Positions 22,595 to 34,136 of a stretch of DNA of 64,000 nucleotides are shown piece after piece. The notes below the pieces were generated by a model. That model saw only the letters and a list, made by a program, of their open reading frames with translations, did not search any database and had not been told where the DNA came from. Each line of letters opens with the position of its first letter. Within the stretch, counting starts at the first letter, position 1. Source of the stretch: Reticulitermes speratus (taxonomy: Eukaryota > Arthropoda > Insecta > Blattodea > Rhinotermitidae); NCBI GenBank assembly GCA_021186555.1, contig JAJKFL010000010.1:7731085-7795084 (forward strand). Direction: 5' to 3'. Position numbers and translations under genes: made by a program.

Positions 22595-22821
22595 ATAATC
22601 TGAACAAGGTAAGACGTGAAGATAGTAGACATTTCAGGAACAAAAAAAAAGGAATATCTGAAAGCTAAAATTAATGAACTTGAAACAAACAGCAAGAACA
22701 AGAATATCAGAGACTTGTATAGGGGCATCAATGACTTTAAGAAGGGTTACCAGCCTAGAAATAATGTAGTAAAGGATGAGAAAGGTGATCTGATTGCAGA
22801 CTCCCACAGTATCTTGGCTAG

Positions 22822-24447
22822 GTGGAGGAATCATTTCTTTCAGCTATTGAATGTACATGGTGTTATGATGTTAGGCAGGCTGAAATACATACAGCAGAGC
22901 CACTGGTGCCTGAGCCCAGTGACTCTGAGGTTGAGATGGCTATTGAAAAGTTAAAAAGGCACAAATCACCAGGTATTGATCAAATTCCAGCAGAACTGAT
23001 TAAAGCAGGAGGTAGGACAATTCATTCTGAGATCCATAAACTTATTAATTCTATTTGGAATAAAGAGGAATTGCCTGAGCAGTGGAAGGAGTCAATCATT
23101 GTACCTATTTATAAGAAGGGTGATAAAACAGATTGCAGTAATTATCGAGGCATATCACTTTTGTCAACCACATACAAAATTCTATCCAACATCCTTCTGT
23201 CAAGGTTAACTCCATATGCAGAGGAAATTATTGGGGAGCATCAGTGTGGATTTAGACGTAACAGGTCGACTACTGATCATATATTCTGCATTCGTCAAAT
23301 ACTTGAGAAAAAATGGGAATACAATGAGGCAGTTCATCAGCTATTTATAGACTTCAAGAAAGCCTATGATTCAGTTAGGAGGGAGGTCTTTTTTAATATT
23401 CTCATTGAATTTGGTATCCCTATGAAACTAGTAAGGCTCGTAAAAATGTGTCTAAATGAAACCTATAGCAGAGTCCGGGTAGGCAAACATTTGTCTGACA
23501 CATTTCCTATTAAGAATGGTTTGAAGCAAGGAGATGCTTTATCGCCATTGTTTTTCAACTTTGCTTTGGAATATGCCATTAGGAGGGTTCAAGCAAACCA
23601 GGAGGGCTTAAAATTGAATGGTACACATCAGCTTCAAGTTTATGCTGATGATATTAATATATTGGGTGGAAGCGTACATGCTATAAAGAAAAACACAGAA
23701 GCTTTGGTAGTCGCTAGTAAGGAGATTGGTCTGGAAGTAAATGCTGAGAAAACTAAGTACATGGTCATGTCTCGCAATCAGAATGCAGGACAAAATCACA
23801 ACATAAAGTTAAATAATAAATCCTTTGAAAGGGTGAAACAGTTCAAATATTTGGGAACAACCCTAACAAATCAAAATTCCATTCAGGAAGAAATTAAGAG
23901 CAGATTGAAGTTGGGGAGTGCTTGTTATCATTCGGTGCAGGATCTTCTGTCTTCCAGTTTGCTATCCAAAAATACAAAGATTAAGATATACAGAACTATA
24001 ATTTTGCCTGTTGTTTTGTATGGGTGTGAGACTTGGTCTCTCACACTGAGGGAGGAACATAGGCTGAGGGTGTTCGAGAATAGGGTGCTGAGGAGGATAT
24101 TTGGGCCTATGAGGGACAGGGTAACAGGGGAGTGGAGAAGACTACATAACGAGGAACTTAATGATCTGTACTCATCACCAAATATTATTCGGGTGATCAA
24201 ATCGAGAAGAATGAGGTGGGTGGGGCATGTAGCACGTATGGGTGAGGGGAGAGGTGCTTACAGGGTTTTGGTGGGGAGACCTGAGGGAAGGAGACCACTT
24301 GGAAGACCCAGGCGTAGATGGGAGGATAATATTAAAATGTATCTTCAAGAAGTGGGATGGGGGGCCATGGACTGGATTGATATGGCTCAGGATAGGGACA
24401 GGTGGCAGGCTCTTGTGAGTGCGGTAATGAACCTTCGGGTTCCATAA
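22822..24447 (+). pseudogene. RTE reverse transcriptase domain
   Basis: The open frame has the expected blocks: KSPGIDQIPAELIKAG, VPIYKKGDKTDCSNYRGISL, QCGFRRNRSTTDHIF, FIDFKKAYDSV, GLKQGDALSPLFFN and VYADD (catalytic Asp pair). A C-terminal domain follows with [12 protein letters not shown] and [10 protein letters not shown], ending in AVMNLRVP. A one-base loss near 22865 detaches it from the endonuclease part. The RT part itself is uninterrupted. Confidence 0.93.
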
Positions 24448-24528
24448 AACGCGGGGAATTTCTTGACTAGCTGACGACCTGTTAGCTTCTCAAGAAGGAT
24501 TCTGCTCCATGGAGTTAGTTAGTTTAGC

Positions 24529-24780
24529 TAAGAAGATACTTAAATGCACACTCCTTTTACTCTGTAGATGAATTTCTTATGAGTACTGTTAACCTACAAT
24601 ACTGACGTCTAAGACTGCACATAGAATGTTTAAAGCATTTTGCAATGTACATTTTTGTATGATTTTGTATGTTATGACTTATTCCACATCCTCTTGTCTT
24701 GTGACAAAATTATGGATCCATGGAATGTATATATGTATGTATGTATGTAACAAAATAAAATTTTGTAATATAACAACAGT
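24529..24780 (+). pseudogene. 3' part of the split LINE
   Basis: After the target duplication the older LINE frame resumes with LNAHSFYSVDEFLMSTVNLQY and a stop at about 24604, completing the C-terminus begun at 20515. A 3' UTR ending in (GTAT)n and an A/T-rich tail follows. Confidence 0.8.
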
Positions 24781-26235
24781 TCCCTCACAATAAAGTGTTT
24801 CAGAAATGGCTAGGTATGTACTGGTTAAAATAAAATTTAAAATAAAAATGTAAGACAAAACTAAATATCTATTCAGTACACGGAAGATCATTCAACTCCA
24901 CTAGTACCAAGAATAAGAATACTCATGAAGCTTAATGCACCATATGTCAAGATGTGGTGCTTAGTCAAACACAGAGGAATTTTAATTTCTTAAATTAAAT
25001 AACATACAACTATAGAGATAACTTTTATCAAGGTGAGTTATGGGCAGTAACAGATTTAAAAAATTTAATGTTCAGTACAAATCAACAGGATAGTAATGCA
25101 ACAAGACTACGTGAAACACGACTATGAAGTAGGAGGTGCAAAAATCTTGGGTGCCAGGTCACCTGAATTTTGTACTGTGTCGCTTAATATTTGTGTGTCT
25201 TCAACATGGAATTCAAATAGAATTTTGAGGTGGCTCCTAGATTTTTGGGAAGTTTGTGGACACCTGCTATGACGTCACAACAGACTTGAATGTAAGTGAT
25301 GGAAGGCAGATGACGTGTGTATCTGTATGTGTATGTTTATTTATCTCACTTGTATTCTTATAAAATTGTGATTACCAATACCCACCATCCTATTAAATCC
25401 CTAACTACATATTGTTATGTTTACAATTATAAACTGTTTGTACATTGAGCAGTGCTTAGTGTTCTGTACGAAACTATGAAAATACCCACATTGCAGCAAC
25501 ACAGCTTCTGACGATGATAGTATAAACTACGACTAACATTTAACATCATATATCTGGTACGTATAATTCAAAATATGACTGCACAGTAGTACGAAATGGC
25601 TACGAAACACGTCAAATTAGAACAGGGATGAAAGAGGGTGTTTTATGTGACCACACTAACCAACCGCAAACATAATCTGATGGTCAACACAGTGCTAAAA
25701 CAGAAGGTTCTCACTGTAAGCCAGTTCAACACAAATACATATTATTATCACAAAACACTTCCCTGCATTACTCTTCAATACTATGTTTTCCAATTTCTCT
25801 ATAATACATTTTAGTATTATCCACAAAGCTTCATCACAGTCTTCCTTGAACAGGATTCTAAATTAAAATTTTGCATGGGTTTCTTCTGTCCCACCATTCT
25901 CACAAATGTTCATTCAAAATAAAATATTCCTAAAACCACGGAGTAGAAAACTTTTACCAAAACATGCTAATCTTAAAAACCGGTATCCACTGTCTGCACA
26001 TCCTTAAGCGATGTATCCATATCAACACATTAATGTGCTTAATGGATTCATAAGCTTTCATTATCTTGTGCATGTCACGTACAAATATGCCAGTAGCATT
26101 GTAGTAGGAGGCTAATTCACAAGTAGAATGGCAACGATGAAGAAGAGTGGTTGGAAAGATGGGAGAGGGATGGGAATTGGATACTCTTAAGAATTTGCAA
26201 TAAAAATATAAACTGAATGACAAAGCTTAAATTCT
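24781..26235. other. No gene recognised; probably loco intron
   Basis: AT-rich sequence with no recognisable repeat. Checked on the minus strand for an RGS-domain exon by reading the translated open frames; none was seen. Confidence 0.45.
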
Positions 26236-26480
26236 CGGTGTAGTGGCTAGGCTACAAGCTGGAAAATCTGGGATTTGATTTCTAGCAGGAGAAGAGGTTT
26301 TTTCTTCTCAAAAACATCCAGACTGGATCTGGAACTCATTCAACCTCCTGTTCAATAGATACTGGGGCTCTATTCCCAGCGAGTAACGCAAATGGTGCGA
26401 GAAGTTAACCACTCACCTGTATGTGGTGCCGAGGTTAAGAATGAGTGAAGATATACTTCAACTCCTCCTGTAAGTCTTAA
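26236..26480 (+). mobile_element. Degenerate SINE related to family B
   Basis: A head with GTGTAGTGGCTAGGCT and a decayed B box (ATCTGGGATTTGATTTC) is followed by body words CAACCTCCTGTTCAATAGAT, GTGCCGAGGTTAAGAATGAG. Much older than the copies at 10.4 and 16.2 kb. Confidence 0.6.
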
Positions 26481-26966
26481 TAGAGTGTGCAGGGACAATG
26501 TTTACATTAGATTCTTGCCACAACTTTAGTTGCCATAACATACTGGTTGGGCAACACAAGGCTAAAAGCAGAAGTCTACAAATTTTCCAAAAATCTACAA
26601 GTATTGTTACTTTTATGTATATTATATGTCCATTTGTATTGTGTGCTAGTGTAAAGACTACTGCCACTGGGTGAAAACCCAATTGCAGTAAATAATAATA
26701 ATAAGCCACCTCCACAGGTGACATGAAGCAAGTAACACATTGAGGAGCCACAATCCTGAAGTGACCTGTGAACCTCATTATTATCTAGGGCTTTCTGCTT
26801 GGTGCATGCAGAACTGATCCACATTTTTGTATTGGGGGAGGGGGGGGGGCTGCCATAATTATGCCGAAAATATTAGGTGCCACTGTACAAAATTTAGGCA
26901 CATGGGTGAACAGATGCCAAGAATTTGTGCACCCCTAGCTAAAAGTAAAATTTTCTTGAGACTCAC
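26481..26966 (-). other. Start of the loco intron
   Basis: On the minus strand the splice donor GTGAGT lies at 26966-26961, directly after the coding exon. The rest of this stretch has no exon signal. Confidence 0.6.
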
Positions 26967-29103
26967 CATATTTTCAGGAGATGGGGAAGCCCCAAAGCAG
27001 TCAGCCACAAAACTGCGTAGCTCCTGAAGACTGCCCCATTGTTGTCCTCTGCCAGAGAGGCTCACACTGGCTGTGACTGGATCCTTTTCATCTCTTGGTG
27101 TTTCAGTCACCTTCAAATCCTCCAAACTGTGTGTCACTGGTCGCAACGGTGGGCCAAATACTTTAGGACTCATGGTGCAAGACACAGGAGCATCATGGGA
27201 TTGTCCACTGCCAATACTCATAGCATCCACTGACCTGACACTTTTAACAATACCAGGATCAGGAAAGCTTGAAAAGTTGTAATTTACACCACTTACAGAT
27301 TTTTCTTGGAAGTTTGCAGGGAAGCACTGAGAAATCGTTTTGTTGGTCATTAAATCTTTGTACGCATTATGTTTGTATCCTAAATTCAGCTGGTCCTGGC
27401 TCTTGTTGGTTCCACTACTTACACTCATGTCATCATTTGACCTCGAAGCCATACTGTTACACAGTGCCGTCCCTCTACGATAACTGGAGCAGTCATAAAC
27501 TGGAACATCCTCCACTTGCTCTGAGCACAACTCAACGCGAGGATTTGACTTCTGCTCATGGTCGTCATCTTCACTGGAGGTACTACTGAGTGGTGATCTG
27601 CTACGACTGCTCACAGGTAGGGGCCCAGGAATATTCATCACTGGATCAGGCATCACACGCACAGTTAATCTGTCATCAAGATGTTTGGTCAATCTGTTAT
27701 TATTAGCTGAACCTGTCAGGTCATACACACATGATTTTGCCTGCTGTAACCCATTTCTACGAGTCTGCTGTGCTTCACAATTGCTGTTTATCATTTGCTG
27801 TATGTGAAGCTGCTGATTACGAACATCTACAACAAGAATACGATCAGACTGGTTGCCACAGTCATCTCGAAAGCCAATACCCGAGTCACTATTACTAGAT
27901 GCTGTTGTAGTTGTACTACTCGCATTACTAGGCTGTGGAGAATTGGCAACTAATGGCTCTTCCATGTCACAATTTCCTGCTGTTCCTGTCTCCCGACTAC
28001 TGTACAGAATTCTGATTGCTGATACAATTGGATCGGATGAGCTTGGGAACTCACTACAAAACCCAGTTGTGGCATCCACATTGCAATGAAGTCTAAATGC
28101 GTCTGCTTTTGCTGCGTGCTCACCATGACTTCCATGCAACCGCAACTCAACAGCAAAAACATGACAAGAACTGGAATGGACTAACTCCCCACCATCATTC
28201 TCATCTTCCACTGATCTAACTGCTGTGGTGATTATGCCAAAAAAACCGCCGTTCCTCATCTGAACTGGTCCCACAAAATGTTACTCGATCACTGGGATAT
28301 TCTGCCAGTGTCACTCGGTGACAGTTTGTCAAAGTAAGGCTGTGTGTATAAACACTCATCAGCACCAATGTATGTGCACGTTTCTCTGTGCGCAGACGTT
28401 TGATACAACTGCGAACTACTTGTAATCTAGAGCCCGGCTGTAATTCTTTAGGCATCTCTATTGTTCCTAGGTAACCAACTAGGGCTCTAAATTCCACTTT
28501 GTCCCTATTCAATTCACAGGACTTCTCTGTCTGAGGATGAGGGTAAAGACGCGGAGGTGGGAGTGGTAATGGAACTGCACATTCCCATTGCTGTAGCAGG
28601 GGAAGGTTCGATTTTCCAGGGATCTGCAACATAACTGAAGATTCAACCTGCTGTTCTTCAAACATGGCTCCAGTTCGAAGGTCCCTGACAATTTTTGACC
28701 CTCGGTTTTGCTGTGCAGAAACTGTTGAGCGCTGATTTGGTCCTCCATTTCGTGGCTTGTGCATATATTTTGGCTTAGGTCTGGCTGGAATAATTGTATC
28801 TTCATCTGAACTATCTGAATAGTAGTTTTCTGCTATTTGCAGCTTAAGAACACCAGAAGAGCATCCAATTAAACGTACGACATCATCATGTGGAACCTTA
28901 CTCACACTCTGCCCATTTACAGCCACCAAATAATCACCAGGGCGCAGACCAGCCTTCTCAGCTGGACTTCCAACAACAATGCAACTCAGAATACATGGCT
29001 GCTGTCCAGATATTGTGAAACCAAACCCATTCTTTCCTCGACTAACTTCAACTGTACGAACTCCGTAATTCGGTCGCTTTTTGCGACGCCGAATTGGATG
29101 CAT
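26967..29103 (-). CDS. loco: RGS12/loco-type regulator of G-protein signalling, first coding exon (partial gene)
   Basis: The product is a GTPase-activating scaffold for heterotrimeric G alpha(i/o); loco acts at the cell cortex in fly glia and neuroblasts (family knowledge). The chosen ATG at 29103 (AAAATGC context) gives a basic start MHPIRRRKKRPNYG. A PDZ domain follows (residues about 14-90: GFGFTISGQQPC, AGLRPGDYLVAVNG), then a linker, a PTB domain from about residue 200 (FRALVGYLGTIEMPKE), and a Ser/Thr-rich linker ending LRSFVADCFGASPSPENM. The donor GTGAGT follows. The exon is 2,137 nt; removing one T from a seven-T run (28239-28245) gives exactly 712 codons and joins the two halves of the PTB domain. 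The RGS, Ras-binding and GoLoco parts must lie in later exons, not found here. RGS12-type identity is strong; whether the frameshift is real or a sequencing error is open. Confidence 0.93.
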
Positions 29104-29557
29104 TTTGGAGGCGTTTTTCCAACAATCCAATTATATAAATTACTCCAAGGTCACATCTTTTATACTCTTTACTTAGATTTTAAGTACGTATGCATCATGA
29201 TATAGTTATTTTCACATCTTAATAACAGAATGTAGGAAACAATGAAACATAATGCAAAATGCATAATATCATTTTAATTTTGCTTCCAAGATGGTTAGGT
29301 TTACCAGCTGCAAGAATGATGACCCCACACTACGAAGCTCTTCGGCTCCTATCCTTAAATTTGTCGCTTGTTTCGTAAGGTACATTGCGAAAGTCAAAAT
29401 ACCGTGATTTTTAATGTCAAATCTTCCATTTACTTTTACTTAAAATGTCACAATACACTTCTGTCAATACAACCATAACGCCAGCACAAACATTTCGAAC
29501 TTGTGGTGCCTCAGGCGTTTGACAACAAAGTAACACGAACGCCACCTACCATGAAAA
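29104..29557. other. Upstream of loco; no gene recognised
   Basis: May contain loco 5' UTR or promoter, but no splice acceptor or core promoter element could be fixed. Unique sequence up to the tandem array. Confidence 0.4.
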
Positions 29558-32467
29558 ATGTTAAACTGTTCTGTGGTCAAGTTGTGCGTGCTGTCATAGA
29601 CGGGGATGCCTCGCAGCACTTGCGCACGTTTAATTGCTTACTAAAGCAGACATTAATTTACTATGAGCTATGAAAGGGCTATTCGTATTTTTGAGCTATC
29701 AAACAGTCAATCATATTTTTCTCGTAGCTACAGTATTTACGTACGTTCCGACACCAACACGAGCCGAGATAGCCCAGATTAGGCAACGCGCTGCACGATC
29801 CGAGATTCCATACCCGGCAAGGGCAAGGAATTCTTTCTATTCTCCAAAACGAACAGACCGACTCCTGGTTCAATCCAACTTTCTATGCAATAGGTACTAG
29901 AGGTCCTTTATCAGGATGCAAAGTGGCTGGGGCGTGAATTTGCCCACAGACCTTCATCTAGTGCCGAGGTTTAGAATAAGTATTCCTTACCTCTATTATC
30001 CCTAATGCCTCTATAGTGTGCACAGTGGCAATATTACTTTACTTTTACTCTAGAATCACACACAAGAAACACAGCGTAAGTATTGTTGCTATGAGTTTGA
30101 TGGCCTGTTGTCACACAACGACGGAAGCCAACGATGATGATGATGATGGTAAGCTCTAATGTTGATGCTATCTTTATTTGCTGTCTCTTTTATTTTATTT
30201 AGTAAGAAAACTGAACAGTGAATGGGTCATAACGAAAAGATTATGACTACGAACCAGTCCCAACAGACCCGCCAACCGACGATCGACATATCAAGATCAC
30301 AGGTCGGAGTCTATGACCACAGATTAATACCTATGACCACGCATTACTATGAGTGGTCCATGACAAGCTTCACAGTAGCATTTATCCGTGCTCAAGAGTT
30401 GCCACGGATGATTCTTACTATCGATTACCAACTGACCTATCGATAAGCACTCGTCGTCGATCACTAACGGCCACTGGATAAAGCATTCTTCTTGCACGTC
30501 GGGTATTAGCGCATGTTACATGCTAAAAATCCTCAATTTGTTTCATTGCATTCATCTAGTTACCTGCAAAAAATACAATGATTTCAAGTATCTGAACAAA
30601 GACACAGCATATTGTCAAAAATAACTCTGCAAAGTAACATTTTAATGTTAGCTTTCGCAGGTTGAACGTGACGCTCATTCAACTAGAATGGGTGGTTAAG
30701 ACTTGTTTCGTTGTTTGAACAACAAACTCTACTCCTTTGAGATTTTTCGAGAAAGGGAATTCCTGCGTTATACGCTGGTTTTCCCACACAATTGTCATCA
30801 GTACATAGTATCACATCAGTCCCTTCGGGGTTTTGAAAAATTGTGGTCATTGTACCTTTCCTTTTTTCAAGATCAGACGCATTAACATTTACCTGGACAT
30901 GCTGGAACTGTACGCAATACCATAATTTCAGCATTTACAGCCACACATCATTCTGCAACAAGATGGTGCTCCACCTCATTGGAGGTATGCAGGTACGCCC
31001 GTACCTAGACAGGACATTTCCAGGAAGATGGATCGGCAGAGACGGTCCAATGCCTTGGCCTCCACGTTCACCAGACACAACACCACTGGATTTTTTCCTG
31101 TGGGGTTATGTCAAGAGCAATGTGTTCCGAACACCAGTTAACGGACTTCATGACCTGAAGACCCGTATCAGGAATGCGATCTCGGCTATTCCAGCGGACA
31201 TGCTCCACAGAACATGGCAAGACCTCGAATATCGTCTGGACGTTCTCCGTGCTACCAAGGGAGGCCACATCGAGGTCTACTGAGGTCAGTAAGAAACTTC
31301 TACAGTTTCACTGTGATCTGCCGCAAACCGCATGTGGCTAGCTCAATTTGTTTGCGCGCCACAATTTTTCAAAGCCCCGAAGGGACTTTGTGGACACAGT
31401 GTACATGACGTACAATTGAAACAGTTTTTGAAAGGAACGTAATAGGCGAGAAACACGCTATCATAATTGGACACTAGGAGAGCTGGTTGGAGATATATCA
31501 TGTTGAACACTGTTAAGCCACATGAAGTGATGAGAAATTAGAGGTGAAATGCTCGTCGAATTTTGTGAAAAGAATGTGCTTGTTATCACCACGACATGGT
31601 TTAAGAAGCCCAAAAGAAGCTTGTACACCCGGAAAGTACCATGAGATCGAAATCCGATACAGCTTGGACCTATATACTAGCGTACTGGAAACTGAAAGAG
31701 GAAGCATTAGATCGCACTCTGTGGAGAACTCGCTTTGGAAGTGGCTATGGACCTGTCGTAAGACAGACAACAGAATGAATGAAGTGATAAGTTTTCGTAT
31801 AAAGAAGTGTAAAGACCCATCAAAGTGCGAACGAAAACATGACTTACCTGCACCGTTCCTAGTACGTGTGTACAAATCTTTATAGTGTGGCATTACACGA
31901 TTTAATGTTACCAATCTTCTTAGAACTGTAGATAGGATCCAAAACGATTTTGTTTTGAATTCTTTTTTCACCTTGCATGTGAATTACAACAGTCAAACTA
32001 CTTCACTATTGGGCAGAATAGCCAATCAGTGTATTACTACATTAGAATTGCTGGAGAGTTTACTGTTACAACATGGGAAACATATGTATACGGACACATT
32101 GTGGCGCGTTCGTGTAATGTTTATACCTCAGGCTCATAACATTTGAATCGAAGAGAGCGTTTTTATGGCGATTTAATGTCGCCGGCAATAATAAAACGTA
32201 CTTAGGTAAAGTGCTGAATATAAACCACATTTGGGGTTTCTCGTCAGATTTTCATGTAAGTACCCAACTAAAATTTCACGGAAATCCGTCCAGTGGAAGC
32301 CACGCTGATACATAAGGGTAGATGGCATAACAGCCTGATATGTTACCCCCCGTTGAGAACACTTTTATGGCGATTTAATTTCGCCGGCAGCAATAAAATG
32401 TACCGAGGTATTAAGTAAAATGCCAGATATTTTTGCAGGATTTGGATTATCTCAACAGATTTTCATA
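29558..32467. repeat. Tandem unit, copy 1 (3'-deleted)
   Basis: Begins ATGTTAAACTG at 29558, as copy 3 does at 36725. Contents in order: a SINE-B relative (about 29755-30050), a 74-codon open frame (30222-30446), a deleted IS630/mariner-type transposon, a LINE C-terminal tail (about 31690-31790) and an R1-like end. It stops abruptly at 32467, about 1.6 kb short of the full unit. Confidence 0.9.
30808..31397 (+). mobile_element. Deleted IS630/mariner-type transposon, tandem copy 1
   Basis: Inverted ends AGTCCCTTCGGGGTTTTG (from 30818) and CAAAGCCCCGAAGGGACT (to 31387) enclose about 590 bp. The inside encodes the C-terminal transposase: QQDGAPPHW (second catalytic Asp), PWPPRSPDTTPLDFFLWGY (third Asp, about 36 residues later) and RTWQDLEYRLDVLRAT to the stop near 31283. 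A stop before the second Asp motif and loss of the N-terminal DNA-binding part make it inactive. Confidence 0.85.
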
Positions 32468-33549
32468 CATTTACAGTATTTACGTACGTTCCGACACCAA
32501 CACGAGCCGAGATAGCCCAGATTAGGCAACGCGCTGCACGATCCGAGATTCCATACCCGGCAAGGGCAAGGAATTCTTTCTATTCTCCAAGACGAACAGA
32601 CCGACTCCTGGTTCAATCCAACTTTCTATGCAATAGGTACTAGAGGTCCTTTACCTGGATGCAAAGTGGCTGGGGCGTGAATTTGCCCACAGACCTTCAT
32701 CTAGTGCCGAGGTTTAGAATAAGTATTCCTTACCTCTATTATCCCTAATGCCTCTATAGTGTGCACAGTGGCAATATTACTTTACTTTTACTCTAGAATC
32801 ACACACAAGAAACACAGCGTAAGTATTGTTGCTATGAGTTTGATGGCCTGTTGTCACACAACGACGGAAGCCAACGATGATGATGATGATGGTAAGCTCA
32901 ATGTTGATGCTATCTTTATTTGCTGTCCTTTTATTTTATTTAGTAAGAAAACTGAACAGTGAATGGGTCATAACGAAAAGATTATGACTACGAACCAGTC
33001 CCAACAGACCCCCCAACCGACGATCGACATATCAAGATCACAGGTCGGAGTCTATGACCACAGATTAATACCTATGACCACGCATTACTATGAGTGGTCC
33101 ATGACAAGCTTCACAGTAGCATTTATCCGTGCTCAAGAGTTGCCACGGATGATTCTTACTATCGATTACCAACTGACCTATCGATAAGCACTCGTCGTCG
33201 ATCACTAACGGCCACTGGATAAGAGCATTCTTCTTGCACGTCGGGTATTAGCGCATGTTACATGCTAAAAATCCTCAATTTGTTTCATTGCATTCACCTA
33301 GTTACCTGCAGAAAATACAATGATTTCAGTATCTGAACAAAGACACAGCATATTGTCAAAAATAACTCTGCAAAGTAACATTTTAATGTTAGCTTTCGCA
33401 GGTTGAACGTGACGCTCATTCAACTAGAATGGGTGGTTAAGTCTGTTTCAGTTGTTTGAACAACAAACTCTACTCCTTTGAGATTTTTCGAGAAAGGTAA
33501 TTCCTCGCGTTATACGCTGGTTTTTCCACACAATTGTCATCAGTACATA

Positions 33550-34136
33550 GTATCAACATAGTCCCTTCGGGGTTTTGAAAAATTGTGGTCATTGTACCTT
33601 TCTTTTTTCAAGATCAGACGCATTAACATTTACCTGGACATGCTGGAACTGTACGCAATACCATAATTTCAGCATTTACAGCCACACATCATTCTGCAAC
33701 AAGATGGTGCTCCACCTCATTGGGGTATGCAGGTACGCTCGTACCTAGACAGGACATTTCCAGGAAGATGGATCGGCAGAGACGGTCCAATGCCTTGGCC
33801 TCCACGTTCACCAGACACAACACCACTGGATTTTTTCCTGTGGGGTTATGTCAAGAGCAATGTGTTCCGAACACCAGTTAACGGACTTCATGACCTGAAG
33901 ACCCGTATCAGGAATGCGATCTCGGCTATTCCAGCGGACATGCTCCACAGAACATGGCAAGACCTCGAATATTGTCTGGACGTTCTCCGTGCTACCAAGG
34001 GAGGCCACATCGAGGTCTATGAGGTCAGTAAGAAACTTCCACAGTTTCACTGTGATCTGCCGCAAACCGAATGTGGCTAGCTCAATTTGTTTGCGCGCCA
34101 CAATTTTTCAAAACCCCGAAGGGACTTTGTGGACAC
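33550..34136 (+). mobile_element. Deleted IS630/mariner-type transposon, tandem copy 2
   Basis: Same organisation as in copy 1: inverted ends at 33560-33588 and 34098-34126, and the C-terminal transposase with PPRSPDTTPLDFF. The stop codon after LRATKGGHIEVY is lost, so the frame runs into the right end. Confidence 0.83.

Larger units (their letters stand above)
21276..24528 (+). mobile_element. Nearly full-length RTE-type LINE
   Basis: The 3,253-bp insertion is bounded by the 13-bp duplication TAAGAAGATACTT (21263-21275 and 24529-24541). It has a GC-rich 5' leader, one endonuclease plus reverse transcriptase ORF, a short 3' UTR and a GTTAGTTAGTTT tail. Four one-base frameshifts disable the ORF. 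Truncated 3' ends of the same family occur at 3.5, 6.1, 51.2 and 61.7 kb. Confidence 0.92.

Noticed and set aside
24679-26778. Possible RGS-domain exons of loco on the minus strand
   Set aside because: Translations show none of the expected RGS helices or conserved residues.
27039-28089. Several plus-strand open frames of 60-106 codons
   Set aside because: Antisense shadows of the loco coding exon.
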